Origin: Paenibacillus algorifonticola
Lineage (GTDB): Bacteria > Bacillota > Bacilli > Paenibacillales > Paenibacillaceae
Length of the DNA: 64,000 bases
Direction: 5' to 3'
Assembly (NCBI RefSeq): GCF_000971975.1
Contig: NZ_KQ040778.1
Location: 186,001 to 250,000, forward strand
Positions 37,129-49,219 of the stretch are shown in pieces (position 1 is the stretch's first letter; each line of letters opens with the position of its first letter). The notes under the pieces were generated by a model that was not told where the DNA came from, did no database searches, and saw nothing but the letters and a program-made list of their open reading frames with translations. The translations under genes and the position numbers were made by a program.

Positions 37129-38307
37129 ATGAGCGAATCTGAAAATACGAGGCTGGGATATCCGCATATTCCACAGCCGATTCGCAGTGATGGGGCGGGA
37201 GGCCCGGATTTAGGACCGCGCGATGTGATGAGGGATTTGGAAAATCCGGATATGTTTGTTCCGCCTGTAACGGATGCAGGCCTCGTTCCCAATATGAAAT
37301 TTTCATTTTCGGATGCCCATATGCAGTTGAACCAAGGGGGCTGGTCCAGAGAAGTGACGGCCCGAGAGCTGCCGATTGCGACAACGCTGGCAGGCGTCAA
37401 TATGTCGCTAATTCCGGGCGGGGTCCGGGAAATGCATTGGCATCAACAGGCAGAATGGTCCTACATGCTGCTTGGAAATGCAAGGATTACAGCGGTGGAT
37501 CAGAACGGAAGAAACTTCATAGCTGATATTGGGCCGGGTGACTTATGGTATTTTCCGCCGGGCATTCCGCATTCGATTCAAGGGCTCGAGGGAGGCTGCG
37601 AGTTTCTGCTCGTGTTTGACGATGGGAATTTCTCTGATCTAAACACATTGTCGATTTCTGATTGGTTTGCCCATACCCCGAAGGAAGTGCTGTCGGCCAA
37701 TTTTGGTGTGCCTGAAAGTGATTTCGACCATATTCCTAATGATCAGGTTTATATTTATAAAAGCACGGTTCCCGGCTCCATTGAGAGCCAGAAGGTGGAA
37801 TCTCCATACGGAACAATCCCGCAGTCCTTTAAGTTTGAGCTGCTGAAGCAGCCCCCTATCATTACGCCAGGAGGCAGTGTAAGAATCGTCGATTCCTCCA
37901 ACTTTCCAGCATCCAAAGCGATTGCTGCAGCGCTTGTAGAAATTAAGCCCGGCGCTATGCGCGAGCTGCATTGGCATCCGAATAACGACGAATGGCAATA
38001 TTATTTATCGGGCCAAGGCCGAATGACTGTATTTACCGGCAACGGAAATGCGAGGACGTATGATGTGCGGGCCGGCGATGTCGGTTATGTGCCCTTTGCC
38101 TGCGGCCATTATGTGCAAAATACCGGAAACACGAGCCTTTGGTTTCTGGAAATGTTCAAAAGCGACCGCTTCGCAGACGTTTCCCTTAACCAGTGGATGG
38201 CGCTTACTCCAACGGAGCTTGTAAAAAGCAATCTCAACGTAGATGAAGCGTTTGTGTCCAAGCTGCGCAAGGAAAAATGGCCCGTTGTTGATTACCCGGG
38301 CTTCTGA
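37129..38307 (+). CDS. oxdD: bicupin oxalate decarboxylase-like protein
   Basis: 392 residues, the length of B. subtilis OxdD, a spore-coat-associated member. Two cupin domains, each with a manganese site: His103, His105, Glu109, His148 (HWHQQAE, PHS) and His281, His283, Glu288, His327 ([11 protein letters not shown]). The reaction is oxalate to formate and CO2. The N-terminal active-site lid reads SDLNT (169-173) where OxdC has SENST, so the catalytic Glu162 is Asp here. AGGAGGATGG is upstream. Single gene with terminator. Confidence 0.92.
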   Translation: MSESENTRLGYPHIPQPIRSDGAGGPDLGPRDVMRDLENPDMFVPPVTDAGLVPNMKFSFSDAHMQLNQGGWSREVTARELPIATTLAGVNMSLIPGGVREMHWHQQAEWSYMLLGNARITAVDQNGRNFIADIGPGDLWYFPPGIPHSIQGLEGGCEFLLVFDDGNFSDLNTLSISDWFAHTPKEVLSANFGVPESDFDHIPNDQVYIYKSTVPGSIESQKVESPYGTIPQSFKFELLKQPPIITPGGSVRIVDSSNFPASKAIAAALVEIKPGAMRELHWHPNNDEWQYYLSGQGRMTVFTGNGNARTYDVRAGDVGYVPFACGHYVQNTGNTSLWFLEMFKSDRFADVSLNQWMALTPTELVKSNLNVDEAFVSKLRKEKWPVVDYPGF

Positions 38308-38309
38308 CA

Positions 38310-38372
38310 CAGCGGGACATGCCTTCAAATAAAGTTGAAGGGCATGTCCTGCTGGCGAGCCGGTTTTTTTTA
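38310..38372 (+). terminator. terminator after oxdD
   Basis: CAGCGGGACATGCC/GGGCATGTCCTGCTG with inner TTCAA/TTGAA; GCC-containing tail then T8. Confidence 0.75.
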
Positions 38373-38515
38373 TAATTGAAACAGGCTGCCATTGGCAACG
38401 AAAGGTTATGTATAGTAATATAAAATTGTGATCTTATCAAATTTTTAAATACAATTTTTGTAAGAAATTATTAAATGAGAAAGAGTATGGGGATAATATA
38501 CATGATTTAAATGCG

Positions 38516-39288
38516 ATGCAGCTCAGTGTGATCGGTGTTGCAGTGGCGTTTTCGTCTTTGCTGATCAGCTTTATTTATTTTAATGTGAAAAATCGGGAAT
38601 GGTACGAGCAAATGCTCATCATCTCCGAAAAAAATCAAATCGTTGGCCAGCTCGCTGCCTCCATTTCACATGAAATCCGCAACCCGCTTACAACGACGCG
38701 AGGTTTTCTCCAAATGATGAACAAGGAGCAGCTCGACCATGAGACGTTCGAGCGTTATCGTACCTATGCTTTTGAAGGTATTGATCATGCCAATGCGATT
38801 ATTACCGATTATTTAAATTTTTCGAAGCCTAGTGAAGAAGAGCGGCGGCTGCTGAATGTGAAGGATGAAATCGACGGAGTCATTCCTTGGCTGAAGCCTT
38901 ATTCGGCGCTGTCGAACATAACGGTTGAGGTCTACCATTTATCGAAGGAGCCGCTCATTATTTGCGGCGAGGTCAAGAATGTATGCTCAATATTATAAAA
39001 AACGGCATTGAGGCTATGCCTGAAGGAGGCAAGCTGACGGTGCAGACCGAGCTGGTGCGCAATAAAATTCAAATTCTCGTCCGCGATACGGGCTGCGGGA
39101 TGAATCGATCCCAGGTTAAGCGATTAGGCTTGCCCTATTATACGACGAAGGAACGCGGGACCGGGCTCGGGCTGATGGTCGTCATGAATATGGTCAAGGA
39201 AATGAACGGCAAAATATTTTTTCACAGTAAACTGAATCAAGGTACGATATGCGAGCTTCAGCTCGAGCGGGCTGCTGCTCCGGAATAG
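38516..39288 (+). pseudogene. broken sporulation-type histidine kinase
   Basis: Two overlapping frames together make one kinase. Frame 1 (38516-38998): one hydrophobic segment, a HisKA with SISHEIRNPLTTTRGFLQMM, ending at ICGEVKNVCSIL. Frame 2 (from about 38970 to 39288): CMLNIIKNGIEAMPEGG (N box), DTGCGM and ERGTGLGLMVVMNMV. The shift falls at 38970-38985 just before the N box, where a few residues also appear lost. The N-terminal sensor is also nearly absent and no good ribosome site is visible, so this is probably a decaying KinB/KinD-like gene rather than a sequencing error alone. Confidence 0.8.
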
Positions 39289-39322
39289 CGCATCAAATAG
39301 CATGACAGGAAACGTATAGCGG

Positions 39323-39375
39323 AAAAAGACGGTTGAAGGAGGCTGTAAAAGCAGCTCTTTCAACCGTCTTTTTCA
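39323..39375 (+). terminator. terminator after the broken kinase
   Basis: AAAAAGACGGTTGAA pairs perfectly with TTCAACCGTCTTTTT. Confidence 0.88.
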
Positions 39376-39495
39376 TATGGACAAAACGAATGGAAGCGTT
39401 ATTAAATCGTGCTTGCGTTCTGCTGCTGCATAGTGTTTAATGGAAATATACATTGTAATTTTATTATTCGGTTAACAAAAACATTAATCTTATGA

Positions 39496-41016
<1,521 letters not shown>

Positions 41017-41024
41017 AGTCTACT

Positions 41025-41080
41025 GGGGAACAATCGCAAGCTTAGCTTGATTGAACGGGCTATTCAGGCGGTTGTTCCCT
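41025..41080 (+). terminator. hairpin between abfA and its downstream regulator
   Basis: GGGAACAATCGC pairs with GCGGTTGTTCCC; only CTCTCG follows, so it may be a weak terminator or processing hairpin. Confidence 0.5.
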
Positions 41081-41125
41081 CTCGTTTCATTTTATGCGAT
41101 GATAAGGGAGAGGAGGGTGAACAGG

Positions 41126-42034
41126 ATGATTAAAGCCAATACAGATATAGCTTGGCTGCCACTCTATGAGGCGCTGTCGAGCCATGTACGGCTTCATATT
41201 ATAGATTTGCTGGCAGTAAGCCCGATGAATGTCAAAGAGCTTGCAGAGGCGCTGGGGCTCAGCAGCGCGATTGTGACGATGCATATTCGCAAGCTGGAGA
41301 AAGCGAATCTTATCGAGACGAAGATGGTGCGCAAGCAGGGAGGCACGCATAAAATATGTACGCTCGCCGAGCAGCATATTGAAATCGAGCTGCCCCATCA
41401 TACACGCGAAGTAAAAAAAATGCATGAAAGCACTGTGCCGATCGGACATTACACAGAATATGAAGTGCATCCGACCTGCGGCATCGCAACGGTGGAGAAG
41501 GTCATTGGCCAGTTCGATGATCCGCGCTTTTTTCTAGAGCCGGAGCGGATGAATGCGGGCATTTTATGGTTTGGCCGGGGATATGTCGAATATAAAATCC
41601 CTAATTATTTGCTGCCGGGGCAGCGGCCGAGCGCATTCGAGCTTGTGCTTGAGCTGGGCTCTGAAGCACCAGGCTACAATCCGAACTGGCTGTCTGATAT
41701 CAGCTTCAGCTTAAATGGGACGACCATTGGCAAGTGGACAAGCCCTGGCGATTATGGGGATACACGCGGCAAATTTTCTCCTTCCTGGTGGCAAGGCAAC
41801 CTGAATCAATATGGCTTGCTCAAAGTCATTCGCGTGCAGGAGGACGGCACCTTTGTGGATGGGCAGCAGGTAAGCGACACTAGCGTGCAGCAGATTACAC
41901 TGGATCGCAATCACTGGACGCTGCGAATCGCGGTAGATAAGGATGCTGCGCATGTAGGCGGCCTTACCTTGTATGGCAAAGGCTTCGGCAATTACAATCA
42001 GGATATAATGTTCCGGGTTTATTACGAGGAATAA
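41126..42034 (+). CDS. ArsR-type HTH regulator with C-terminal ligand-binding-like domain
   Basis: 302 residues. N-terminal winged helix (about 8-85): SSHVRLHIIDLLAVSPMNVKELAEALGLSSAIVTMHIRKLEKANLI. The remaining 200 residues are beta-rich (GRGYVEYKIPNYLLPGQ, NWLSDISFSLNGTTIGKW) and may bind a sugar or small ligand. ATG 41126 follows GAGGAGGGTG. Position after abfA suggests control of arabinan use, an inference. Confidence 0.8.
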   Translation: MIKANTDIAWLPLYEALSSHVRLHIIDLLAVSPMNVKELAEALGLSSAIVTMHIRKLEKANLIETKMVRKQGGTHKICTLAEQHIEIELPHHTREVKKMHESTVPIGHYTEYEVHPTCGIATVEKVIGQFDDPRFFLEPERMNAGILWFGRGYVEYKIPNYLLPGQRPSAFELVLELGSEAPGYNPNWLSDISFSLNGTTIGKWTSPGDYGDTRGKFSPSWWQGNLNQYGLLKVIRVQEDGTFVDGQQVSDTSVQQITLDRNHWTLRIAVDKDAAHVGGLTLYGKGFGNYNQDIMFRVYYEE

Positions 42035-42040
42035 GAAAAT

Positions 42041-42105
42041 GAAGAAAAGCCGTATCGCAGTCAGATTGGGGGAGACTCTGACCATTGCGATACGGCTTTT
42101 CTTTG
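42041..42105 (+). terminator. terminator after the ArsR-type regulator
   Basis: AAGAAAAGCCGTATCGCA pairs with TGCGATACGGCTTTTCTT over 18 bp. Confidence 0.9.
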
Positions 42106-42177
42106 AGGAGGCGTTTGTGTAAGTTTGACCAAATGTGTGAATAGCTCTTATACTGGCTTAAAAACGGGCTTTGTAAG

Positions 42178-42651
42178 CTACAGCACGCGACGTGCCGTTG
42201 CGTAATTTTTGCTCCACCAGCTAGAACTCAGACTCGTAACGGTCACCCCAGGGGAACCGTATGTATGAATGATTTGATTATTGCCGATATAAATGCCAAC
42301 ATGATGAATAGGGGAATAGAAGAAAACGAGATCGCCAACCTTCAAATTGCTCCGAGATACGAACGAGCCGACTTTTGATTGTTGCTTCGAGCTTCTCGGC
42401 AAAGAAACGCCGACCTTGGCAAAAACATATTTAGTGAAAGAAGAGCAGTCAAAAACGCGAGTCGAACTAGTGGAAGCGCTGAATTGGTAAGGCGTTCCGA
42501 TGAAGCTTTTCGCGGTTGATACGATTTGCGATTGGGTAGAAGCAGATGCCGCATAGGCTGATGGTGCTGATGTAAAAGGAACTGCTGATAAAGTAAGTGA
42601 TGCAGTTAATGCAAGGGATGCAGCCATTTTACCAAAACGAAGTTTTTTCAT
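42178..42651 (-). CDS. secreted NlpC/P60 peptidoglycan endopeptidase
   Basis: 157 residues. Signal peptide ([20 protein letters not shown] ... AYAAS, cut near 35). The whole mature part is an NlpC/P60 domain with catalytic Cys in [11 protein letters not shown], His in HHVGIYIGN and His in IIHTYG. No wall-binding domain. It cuts D-Glu-DAP type stem peptide bonds. Single gene. Confidence 0.93.
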   Translation of the reverse strand: MKKLRFGKMAASLALTASLTLSAVPFTSAPSAYAASASTQSQIVSTAKSFIGTPYQFSASTSSTRVFDCSSFTKYVFAKVGVSLPRSSKQQSKVGSFVSRSNLKVGDLVFFYSPIHHVGIYIGNNQIIHTYGSPGVTVTSLSSSWWSKNYATARRVL

Positions 42652-42881
42652 GATGTGAATGCCCTCTCTTCTCTGGATTGATAGCTTGTCTACTTATATG
42701 TTCATAGCTATACAATAACACAACTAAAACTGAGATTATTTCCCTCTGAGACCATAAAACTAGATTTAATAGTGTTTTGATACCAATTGTTAAAATTAGA
42801 TGAGAAACTTCTCATTCAAATCAAGGCTAAAATGAGAAAAACAATAAATGATTCGGCATTCATTAGTTATTTTTTGTAAGT

Positions 42882-42918
42882 AAAAAAGCACATGGCCTGA
42901 AAGGCCATGTGCTTTTTG
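42882..42918. terminator. terminator of odhAB
   Basis: AAAAAGCACATGGCCT/AGGCCATGTGCTTTTT, bidirectional. The stretch 42652-42953 otherwise shows nothing. Confidence 0.9.
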
Positions 42919-42953
42919 CATGTCATAATCTATTCGTTCAACGCTTATGCTTA

Positions 42954-44207
42954 TTAACCTTCAAGCAGAAGCGTTTCTGGATCTTCAAGCATTTCCTTCA
43001 CTTTAACGAGGAAGCGTACCGCTTCAGCGCCGTCTACGATGCGGTGATCGTAGGAAAGGGCGATGTACATCATTGGACGGTTCTCGGAGCGCTCAGCATC
43101 GATAGCAACTGGACGAAGCTGAATTTTGTGCATGCCCAGAATACCAACTTGCGGTGCATTAATGATTGGCGTGGACAGCAGCGAGCCGAACGTACCGCCA
43201 TTCGTAATTGTGAATGTACCGCCTTGCAGGTCAGACAATCCGAGCGAGTTCGTACGGGCTTTGCCAGCAAGGTCAACGATCGAGCGCTCGATTTCAGCGA
43301 AGCTCAGACGGTCCGCATCACGGACAACCGGAACAACAAGACCTTCCTTAGCCGATACGGCAATACCGATATCGTAGAACTGCTTCACAATAATATCTTC
43401 GCCTTCAATTTCAGCGTTAAGCAGCGGGAACTCCTTCAGAGCGCCAACGACAGCTTTCGTGAAGAAGGACATAAAACCAAGACCAACCTCGTGCTTGTCC
43501 AAGAACGATTGTTTCCGGCGTTTGCGGATATCCATAATAGCGGTCATATCAACTTCATTGAACGTTGTCAGCATAGCTGCTGTTCTTTGAGCTTCAACCA
43601 GACGATTCGCAATCGTTGCCCGGCGGCGCGACATTTTTTTGCGCTCGTAAGGCTTGGCCGATTGGAATTTAGGTGCAGCTGGCGCTTTAGCAGCAGGAGC
43701 AGCTGGTGCTTGCGGCGCTGCCGGCTGTGTGCCGTGCGAGCGAACATCATCCGAGCTAACGCGGCTAAGTGGATCGCGGGATTGAACCTGTGTCAGGTCA
43801 ATGCCTTTTTCTCTTGCAAGCTTTCTTGCAGCAGGGGAAGCGGCAACTTGACCGCCTTTGCTGTCTGCTTCTGCTACAGGAGGCGCACTAGGTGCTGCTT
43901 GCGCCGGAGCTGCTGTTTCAACAGCTGGTGCAGCTTTTGCTGGCTCAGCTGCAGGGGCGGACGGAGCCGCTCCACCTGCCGCAATGGAGCCAATAGCTTC
44001 GCCGATTTGAACGGTATCGCCTTCGCTGCGTGTAATCTCTTGAATCGTGCCATCCTGCTCGGCGCTGATTTCGATGTTGACTTTATCTGTCTCAAGCTCC
44101 AGCAGCACATCGCCTTGCTTAACCGAATCTCCTACTTTAACAATCCACTTGGAAATCGTGCCTTCCGTAATCGATTCTCCCATTGCTGGTACTATAATTT
44201 GTTGCAC
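42954..44207 (-). CDS. odhB: dihydrolipoamide succinyltransferase (2-oxoglutarate dehydrogenase E2)
   Basis: 417 residues. Lipoyl domain with Lys in [11 protein letters not shown], an Ala/Pro-rich linker, the E3-binding domain ([19 protein letters not shown]), a second linker and the catalytic domain ending [14 protein letters not shown]. Forms the core of the TCA-cycle complex. It starts with GTG at 44207; the GGGGAGG ribosome site overlaps the last codons and TAG stop of odhA, so the two are tightly coupled. Confidence 0.96.
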   Translation of the reverse strand: MQQIIVPAMGESITEGTISKWIVKVGDSVKQGDVLLELETDKVNIEISAEQDGTIQEITRSEGDTVQIGEAIGSIAAGGAAPSAPAAEPAKAAPAVETAAPAQAAPSAPPVAEADSKGGQVAASPAARKLAREKGIDLTQVQSRDPLSRVSSDDVRSHGTQPAAPQAPAAPAAKAPAAPKFQSAKPYERKKMSRRRATIANRLVEAQRTAAMLTTFNEVDMTAIMDIRKRRKQSFLDKHEVGLGFMSFFTKAVVGALKEFPLLNAEIEGEDIIVKQFYDIGIAVSAKEGLVVPVVRDADRLSFAEIERSIVDLAGKARTNSLGLSDLQGGTFTITNGGTFGSLLSTPIINAPQVGILGMHKIQLRPVAIDAERSENRPMMYIALSYDHRIVDGAEAVRFLVKVKEMLEDPETLLLEG

Positions 44208-44212
44208 AGTGG

Positions 44213-47089
44213 CTACCTCCCCGAGTTGTATGTCAATGACGGACTATGTTTCAATGTTTGCAAAATAATATGCTGCTGCTCAAAAGCGTGTACTTGCTGG
44301 AAGCCGCTCGCTGTGCTGGAACGCTCTGGGCGTCCAATATAGCTTACGCTTGTACCAACAGGGGCAATCGCGCGGATGCGCGGATCGGCATAATGCCACG
44401 AGCCCATGTTTTTCGGCTCTTCTTGAACCCACACAATTTCCTTCAGTTGAGGGAAGCGGGCGATAATTTCAGCAATTTCCTTCTCAGGGAACGGATACAG
44501 CTGCTCGACACGAATAATGTGCAGCCAATCCAAGTCTTTCTCTTGTTCCTTCTCAATCGCATCTTCCAGGTCGATTGCGATTTTACCTGTGCACAAAATC
44601 AGGCGCTCTACGCGCTCTGGTCTGCTGCCGAGGTTCGGCTGCTCTACGACCAGCTTGAACGAGCCATTGCTAAGCTCGGAAGCGCTGGAAGCGACGCGCG
44701 GGTTACGAATCAAGCTCTTAGGAGCCATAATAATCAATGGACGTGCAGCTTCGCTTTCCGTAATGGAAGCTTGGCGGCGCAAAATATGATAATACTGCGC
44801 GGCGCTCGTCAAGTTTGCAACCGTCCAGTTTTCTTCGCCCGATAGCTGTAGGAAACGCTCCAGACGTGCGCTGGAATGCTCTGGCCCTTGGCCTTCATAT
44901 CCATGCGGCAGCAGCATGACGATGCTGGATTTTTGCGACCATTTCGAACGGCCTGCAGAAATGAACTGGTCAATAAGCACTTGAGCGACATTGGTGAAAT
45001 CGCCGTATTGCGCTTCCCAGATGACCATCGTTTCCGGCGCGTGAACGTTATAGCCATATTCAAAGCCTAGCACAGCTGCTTCGGAAAGCGGGCTGTTATG
45101 GATGGCGAACGAAGCTTTCGCCTGCGGCAATTGGTGCAGCGGACAGAACGTATCGCCGGTTTCGGCATCATGCAGCACCAGATTACGGTGAGCAAATGTA
45201 GCGCGCTCCACATCTTGTCCGCTGAGTCTTATCGGCTTGCCGTCAGCAAGAATTGTAGCGAAGGCAAGCGTCTCCGCATGGCCCCAATCAAGCTTCTCGC
45301 CATCGTTCAATGCATTCGTGCGGCGTTCCAAAATCCGCTGCAGCTTCGGATACACCGTGAAGCTTTCAGGGAAACGGAGCAGCTCAGCATTAATCGATTG
45401 CAGCGTTTCAATGGATACAGGGGAGACGGAAGTGGTGTTATCCTTTTCTCCTTGCAGCCCTTGTGTCTGATGAACAGGCTCTTGGCCATCACGTGCTTTC
45501 ACTTCATCATAAGCTGATTTCAGACGGTCTACGACGCCTTGCTTAAGCTCTGCTACTTCAGCCTCTGTAATAGCGCCAGCTGCAATCAATCTATCGGAGT
45601 AGATGCTGCTTACTGTTGCATGAGCCCGTACTTTTTTATAGATAAGAGGTTGAGTCGTTTCCGGATCATCCGTCTCATTGTGTCCATATTTACGGTAGCC
45701 AATTAGGTCAACCAAGAAATCCTTCTTGAAAAGAGTACGGTATTCGCTGGCCATCCGCGCTGCAAAAATACAAGCTTCAGGATCATCAGCGTTTACATGC
45801 ACGATTGGAATTTCATAGCCTTTGGCTACATCGCTTGCGTATTGCGTCGAACGGGAATCATGGCTTTCTGTTGTAAAGCCGATGCGGTTGTTGACGATAA
45901 CATGAAGCGTACCGCCGCTTGTATAGCCTTTCAGCTGGGCGATATTCAACGTTTCCGCTACGATGCCTTCACCAGGGAATGCTGCATCGCCATGCATAAT
46001 GATGGAAGCAGCTGTGTCCAGGTTCGTTACCGGATAGCCAGGCTTGCTGCGATCATCCTGTGCTGCACGAGCGAAGCCGCCGACAACCGGGTTGACGAAT
46101 TCAAGATGGCTCGGGTTGTTCGCAAGCGTAATGCGGGTTTCAACGGTTTCGCCAGTCTTGAACGAACGATTGGCGCCCAAGTGGTATTTCACATCGCCAG
46201 TCCAGCCGTAGTTGATGCCGATCGAGCCCTCGGACGGGATGAGCTTCTTGTTCGGCGAGTTGTGGAACTCGGAGAAAATCTTGGTGTAAGGCTTGCCCAG
46301 CACATGCGCCAAAATATTAAGGCGCCCACGGTGTGCCATCCCCATCGCAATTTGGCTCACACCGTCATTCGACAGCTCGTGAACCAATTCATCAACTAGG
46401 GCGACAAGCACGTCGTTGCCTTCAACGGAAAACCGTTTTTGACCAACAAAGGTGCGCTGCAGAAAATCTTCAAATTGCTCTGCTTCGAATAGCTTGACGA
46501 GCAGCTTCTTGCGTTCTTCCTTGTTCAGTGCAGCAGAAGGCAGCTCGCGCTCAACACGCTTCTTAAGCCAAGCACGCTCCGCTTCATCATGCACATGGCT
46601 GAATTCGAAAGCAAGCGTTCCTGTGTAAGCTTTAAGCAGCTTCTGAATGGCTTCCCATGCATTTGCAACATCGGAAGGGGCATTCGTCCATACAAGCTCC
46701 GCAGGCAAAGACAGCAGATCCGTCTGAGTGATGCCATACGTTTCAGGGCTCAGCATCTTCGTGTTCGATTTAGGTCCGATATCGAGCGGATCAATGTCAG
46801 CCGCCAAATGACCGAAAGCGCGGATGTTCCATACGAGCTTGCCGGCAGCGACCAAATTTTGAAGCGTTTTCGCATCGATTGAAGCGGCGCCCACCGTTTG
46901 TGATGAAGCGGAAGTTTGACCTGCTGCATAAGCAGGCGGCTCGCCAAAGCGAGCAAACAAATCGCGGTATTCAGATGTTACGGTTTCAGGGTTTTGTTTA
47001 AATAGCTCATATTGTTCTTGGATGTACCCATAGTTGGGACCATAATAGCCTTCCCACGGGTTTGGGTTAGTTTCATTGCCAATCGACAT
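44213..47089 (-). CDS. odhA: 2-oxoglutarate dehydrogenase E1
   Basis: 958 residues, thiamine-diphosphate-dependent decarboxylase of the 2-oxoglutarate dehydrogenase complex. Landmarks: N-terminal [24 protein letters not shown]-like [53 protein letters not shown] and [12 protein letters not shown] for the ThDP site, and the C-terminal transketolase domain [10 protein letters not shown]. First gene of odhAB. Confidence 0.97.
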   Translation of the reverse strand: MSIGNETNPNPWEGYYGPNYGYIQEQYELFKQNPETVTSEYRDLFARFGEPPAYAAGQTSASSQTVGAASIDAKTLQNLVAAGKLVWNIRAFGHLAADIDPLDIGPKSNTKMLSPETYGITQTDLLSLPAELVWTNAPSDVANAWEAIQKLLKAYTGTLAFEFSHVHDEAERAWLKKRVERELPSAALNKEERKKLLVKLFEAEQFEDFLQRTFVGQKRFSVEGNDVLVALVDELVHELSNDGVSQIAMGMAHRGRLNILAHVLGKPYTKIFSEFHNSPNKKLIPSEGSIGINYGWTGDVKYHLGANRSFKTGETVETRITLANNPSHLEFVNPVVGGFARAAQDDRSKPGYPVTNLDTAASIIMHGDAAFPGEGIVAETLNIAQLKGYTSGGTLHVIVNNRIGFTTESHDSRSTQYASDVAKGYEIPIVHVNADDPEACIFAARMASEYRTLFKKDFLVDLIGYRKYGHNETDDPETTQPLIYKKVRAHATVSSIYSDRLIAAGAITEAEVAELKQGVVDRLKSAYDEVKARDGQEPVHQTQGLQGEKDNTTSVSPVSIETLQSINAELLRFPESFTVYPKLQRILERRTNALNDGEKLDWGHAETLAFATILADGKPIRLSGQDVERATFAHRNLVLHDAETGDTFCPLHQLPQAKASFAIHNSPLSEAAVLGFEYGYNVHAPETMVIWEAQYGDFTNVAQVLIDQFISAGRSKWSQKSSIVMLLPHGYEGQGPEHSSARLERFLQLSGEENWTVANLTSAAQYYHILRRQASITESEAARPLIIMAPKSLIRNPRVASSASELSNGSFKLVVEQPNLGSRPERVERLILCTGKIAIDLEDAIEKEQEKDLDWLHIIRVEQLYPFPEKEIAEIIARFPQLKEIVWVQEEPKNMGSWHYADPRIRAIAPVGTSVSYIGRPERSSTASGFQQVHAFEQQHIILQTLKHSPSLTYNSGR

Positions 47090-47398
47090 TTTCGACAGAT
47101 ACCTCCGTCTTTGAATTTTGTAAGTTTATGGACGGAATCAGAACTAGCATATGACTTCATTATAGTACAGAACGACATGGAAACTTAAATAACGATTATG
47201 TATCATAACTATCTTGAAAATAGATCAATCGGTGAGCCGCCAGTCCATCTTCTCAGTCTCTCCCATTTATCGGTTATTCAAAACCGATTGTTAAGGGCTT
47301 TGAGTAAAAAATGTATGCCCTTTCAATTTATACGGGACAGCCCGCCTAAAGTTTCGATTATCCATCTTTATGGGCGACGGTCATTTTCTCTTTTGCGG

Positions 47399-47564
47399 GT
47401 TATCCCCTTAGCTCAGAAAAGGGGGAGGCGATGTGAATTTTTTGCAACGAACAACGATTTAATCAGGGCCTTATTTTCGGATGGCAATGGGCGTGCAGGC
47501 GGTTGGAATGGTTTGAGCTGCTCCTGCAGCAAGCGGCCATCTGTTTCTGAGCTAAGGGGATAAC
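47399..47564. repeat. dispersed inverted repeat, complete copy 2
   Basis: Arms 47399-47418 and 47545-47564 are identical to copy 1 at 35155; spacer 126 bases. Inner bases near the right arm (GCAAGCGGC) are shared with copy 1. The rest of 47090-47654 shows no gene. Confidence 0.9.
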
Positions 47565-47654
47565 GGCTCAAAGCGGGGGAGGCTGCAACCTTTTTGAAAC
47601 AGGCATCGTTAATAGGAATAGAACGCGTTCAACAACTAAAGGAGATTGATTCTA

Positions 47655-48365
47655 ATGAAGAAACGTATCGCAACCGCATCTATTTCTGCTGCCGTGGCTC
47701 TATCGGTAGCGCTGACAGGTCAGGCTTTCGCAGCAAGTTCATTTAAGGATATCGCAACCTCCCCGCAAAAGGCACAAATTGAGACGCTACAAGGGCTCGG
47801 CATCGTAAATGGCGTATCGCAATCGCTGTTCCAGCCGGAAGAAAACTTAACAAATGCACAAGGTATTTCGCTTATTGTGAAGACGACGCAAATTAGCCTT
47901 GCCGCCATTTCATTTAATAAAGGTCCAGAAGCTGAAGGCATTTTTGATCATGTGAAAAATAATGCCTGGTACGCGGACAGCTTCATCATTGCGCACTACA
48001 ACGGACTCGACATTCCAGCCGACATTGATCCGAATGCGCCAATGACGCGCGAGCAGTTCACGCATTACCTCGTACAGGCTCTGGAGAAGACGGGCGAATA
48101 TGCAACCGTCAAAATGTATGTCGTCATTTCGGATGAGGGTGACATTACGACTGAATATCAAGGCACCATTCAACGAGCTTTGCTGTACAAGCTTACTGCT
48201 TTGGATGAAAAAGGCGAATTCCACCCGCAGCAAATTTTAAACCGTGCTGAATCTACAGCAATGCTCTACAATGCGCATCAATTCATTAAAGAGCATAACG
48301 AACAGCTCGAAGAACAGTCTGGCGACCAGTCTCTAGAAGAGCAAGGGGTAAAGCCAGCACAGTAA
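47655..48365 (+). CDS. secreted SLH-domain protein
   Basis: 236 residues. Signal peptide (KKRIATASISAAVALSVALT ... AFA). It has SLH-like repeats: FKDIATSPQKAQIETLQGLGIVNG, then FQPEENLTNAQGI, NAPMTREQFTHYL and FHPQQILNRAEST; these bind pyruvylated wall polymer. The C-terminal tail is Glu/Gln-rich. ATG 47655 follows AAAGGAGAT. Single gene with terminator. Confidence 0.82.
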   Translation: MKKRIATASISAAVALSVALTGQAFAASSFKDIATSPQKAQIETLQGLGIVNGVSQSLFQPEENLTNAQGISLIVKTTQISLAAISFNKGPEAEGIFDHVKNNAWYADSFIIAHYNGLDIPADIDPNAPMTREQFTHYLVQALEKTGEYATVKMYVVISDEGDITTEYQGTIQRALLYKLTALDEKGEFHPQQILNRAESTAMLYNAHQFIKEHNEQLEEQSGDQSLEEQGVKPAQ

Positions 48366-48390
48366 TAAACATTTAACAACAGCACAGGAA

Positions 48391-48432
48391 TCTCCAACCC
48401 TACTGTAAGAAATGGGGGTTGGAGGTTTTTTT
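48391..48432 (+). terminator. terminator of the SLH gene
   Basis: CTCCAACCC/GGGTTGGAG then T7. Confidence 0.9.
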
Positions 48433-48655
48433 GCGTTTATGACTTGAAAACGCTGTCTTATTGATGGATTTTTCCGTTCAGGCCTAAACGCGTGCTTGTT
48501 TGCATATACAGGAAGATGCTAGACTAAAGTTATAGGGAATTTATCTGAATAACTCCGGCTTTTCAAACATAAAAAATCAACAGCAGCTTGCGTTGAAATC
48601 ACGATGCATCTATTAGATAAAGGAAGGACGATCTCGAACCTGGAGGTGTACATTC

Positions 48656-49219
48656 ATGAGCCTGATTCAAAAAGCGATTGATTACGCAGCGGTGCTGCAT
48701 GGGAATCAAGTTCGCAAAGGGTCAAATATTCCTTATATTTCACATCCATTCGGTGTGGGTATGATATTAATGGAGGCTGGTTGCCAGGCGGAGTGGGTTG
48801 CAGCAGGCATTTTGCATGATACGCTCGAAGATACGGAGGCGACGGAGGAAGCGCTGCTGGAACGCTTTGGCCCGGAAGTGACGCGCATTGTCGTTGGCTG
48901 TACGGAGCCAGACAAATCCTTGTCTTGGGAAGAGCGCAAGCAATATAAGCTGGATTATTTGAAAAAGGCACCGCTCGACATCAAGACGGTAGCCTGCGCG
49001 GATAAGCTTCATAATATGGGCTCGACCCTTGCCGCTTATGAGCGGGAGGGCGAGAAGGTATGGGAACGCTTCAACCGCGGCAGGAAGCAGCAGGAATGGT
49101 ATTACAAGGCGGTGGCGGACAGCCTCGGCCATGAAGGCAGCTTTCCGCTGCTGGACGTTTTAAAGCAAAAAATTGAAGCGATGTTTGGTCAAAGGGAAAG
49201 CGGGGACAGGTCATTATGA
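48656..49219 (+). CDS. HD-domain (p)ppGpp hydrolase-like protein
   Basis: 187 residues. HD phosphohydrolase of RelA/SpoT-hydrolase (MESH1-like) type: HGNQVRKGSNIPYISHP, HD in AAGILHDTLEDT, and ADKLHNM. No synthetase domain. May hydrolyse alarmones; sequence only supports the family. It overlaps yhaM by four bases (ATGA). Confidence 0.85.
   Translation: MSLIQKAIDYAAVLHGNQVRKGSNIPYISHPFGVGMILMEAGCQAEWVAAGILHDTLEDTEATEEALLERFGPEVTRIVVGCTEPDKSLSWEERKQYKLDYLKKAPLDIKTVACADKLHNMGSTLAAYEREGEKVWERFNRGRKQQEWYYKAVADSLGHEGSFPLLDVLKQKIEAMFGQRESGDRSL

Noticed and set aside
42909-44342. Plus-strand open frame of 477 codons opposite odhB
   Set aside because: Cys/Arg-rich shadow of the Ala/Pro-rich odhB reading; no family motif, and odhB is certain.
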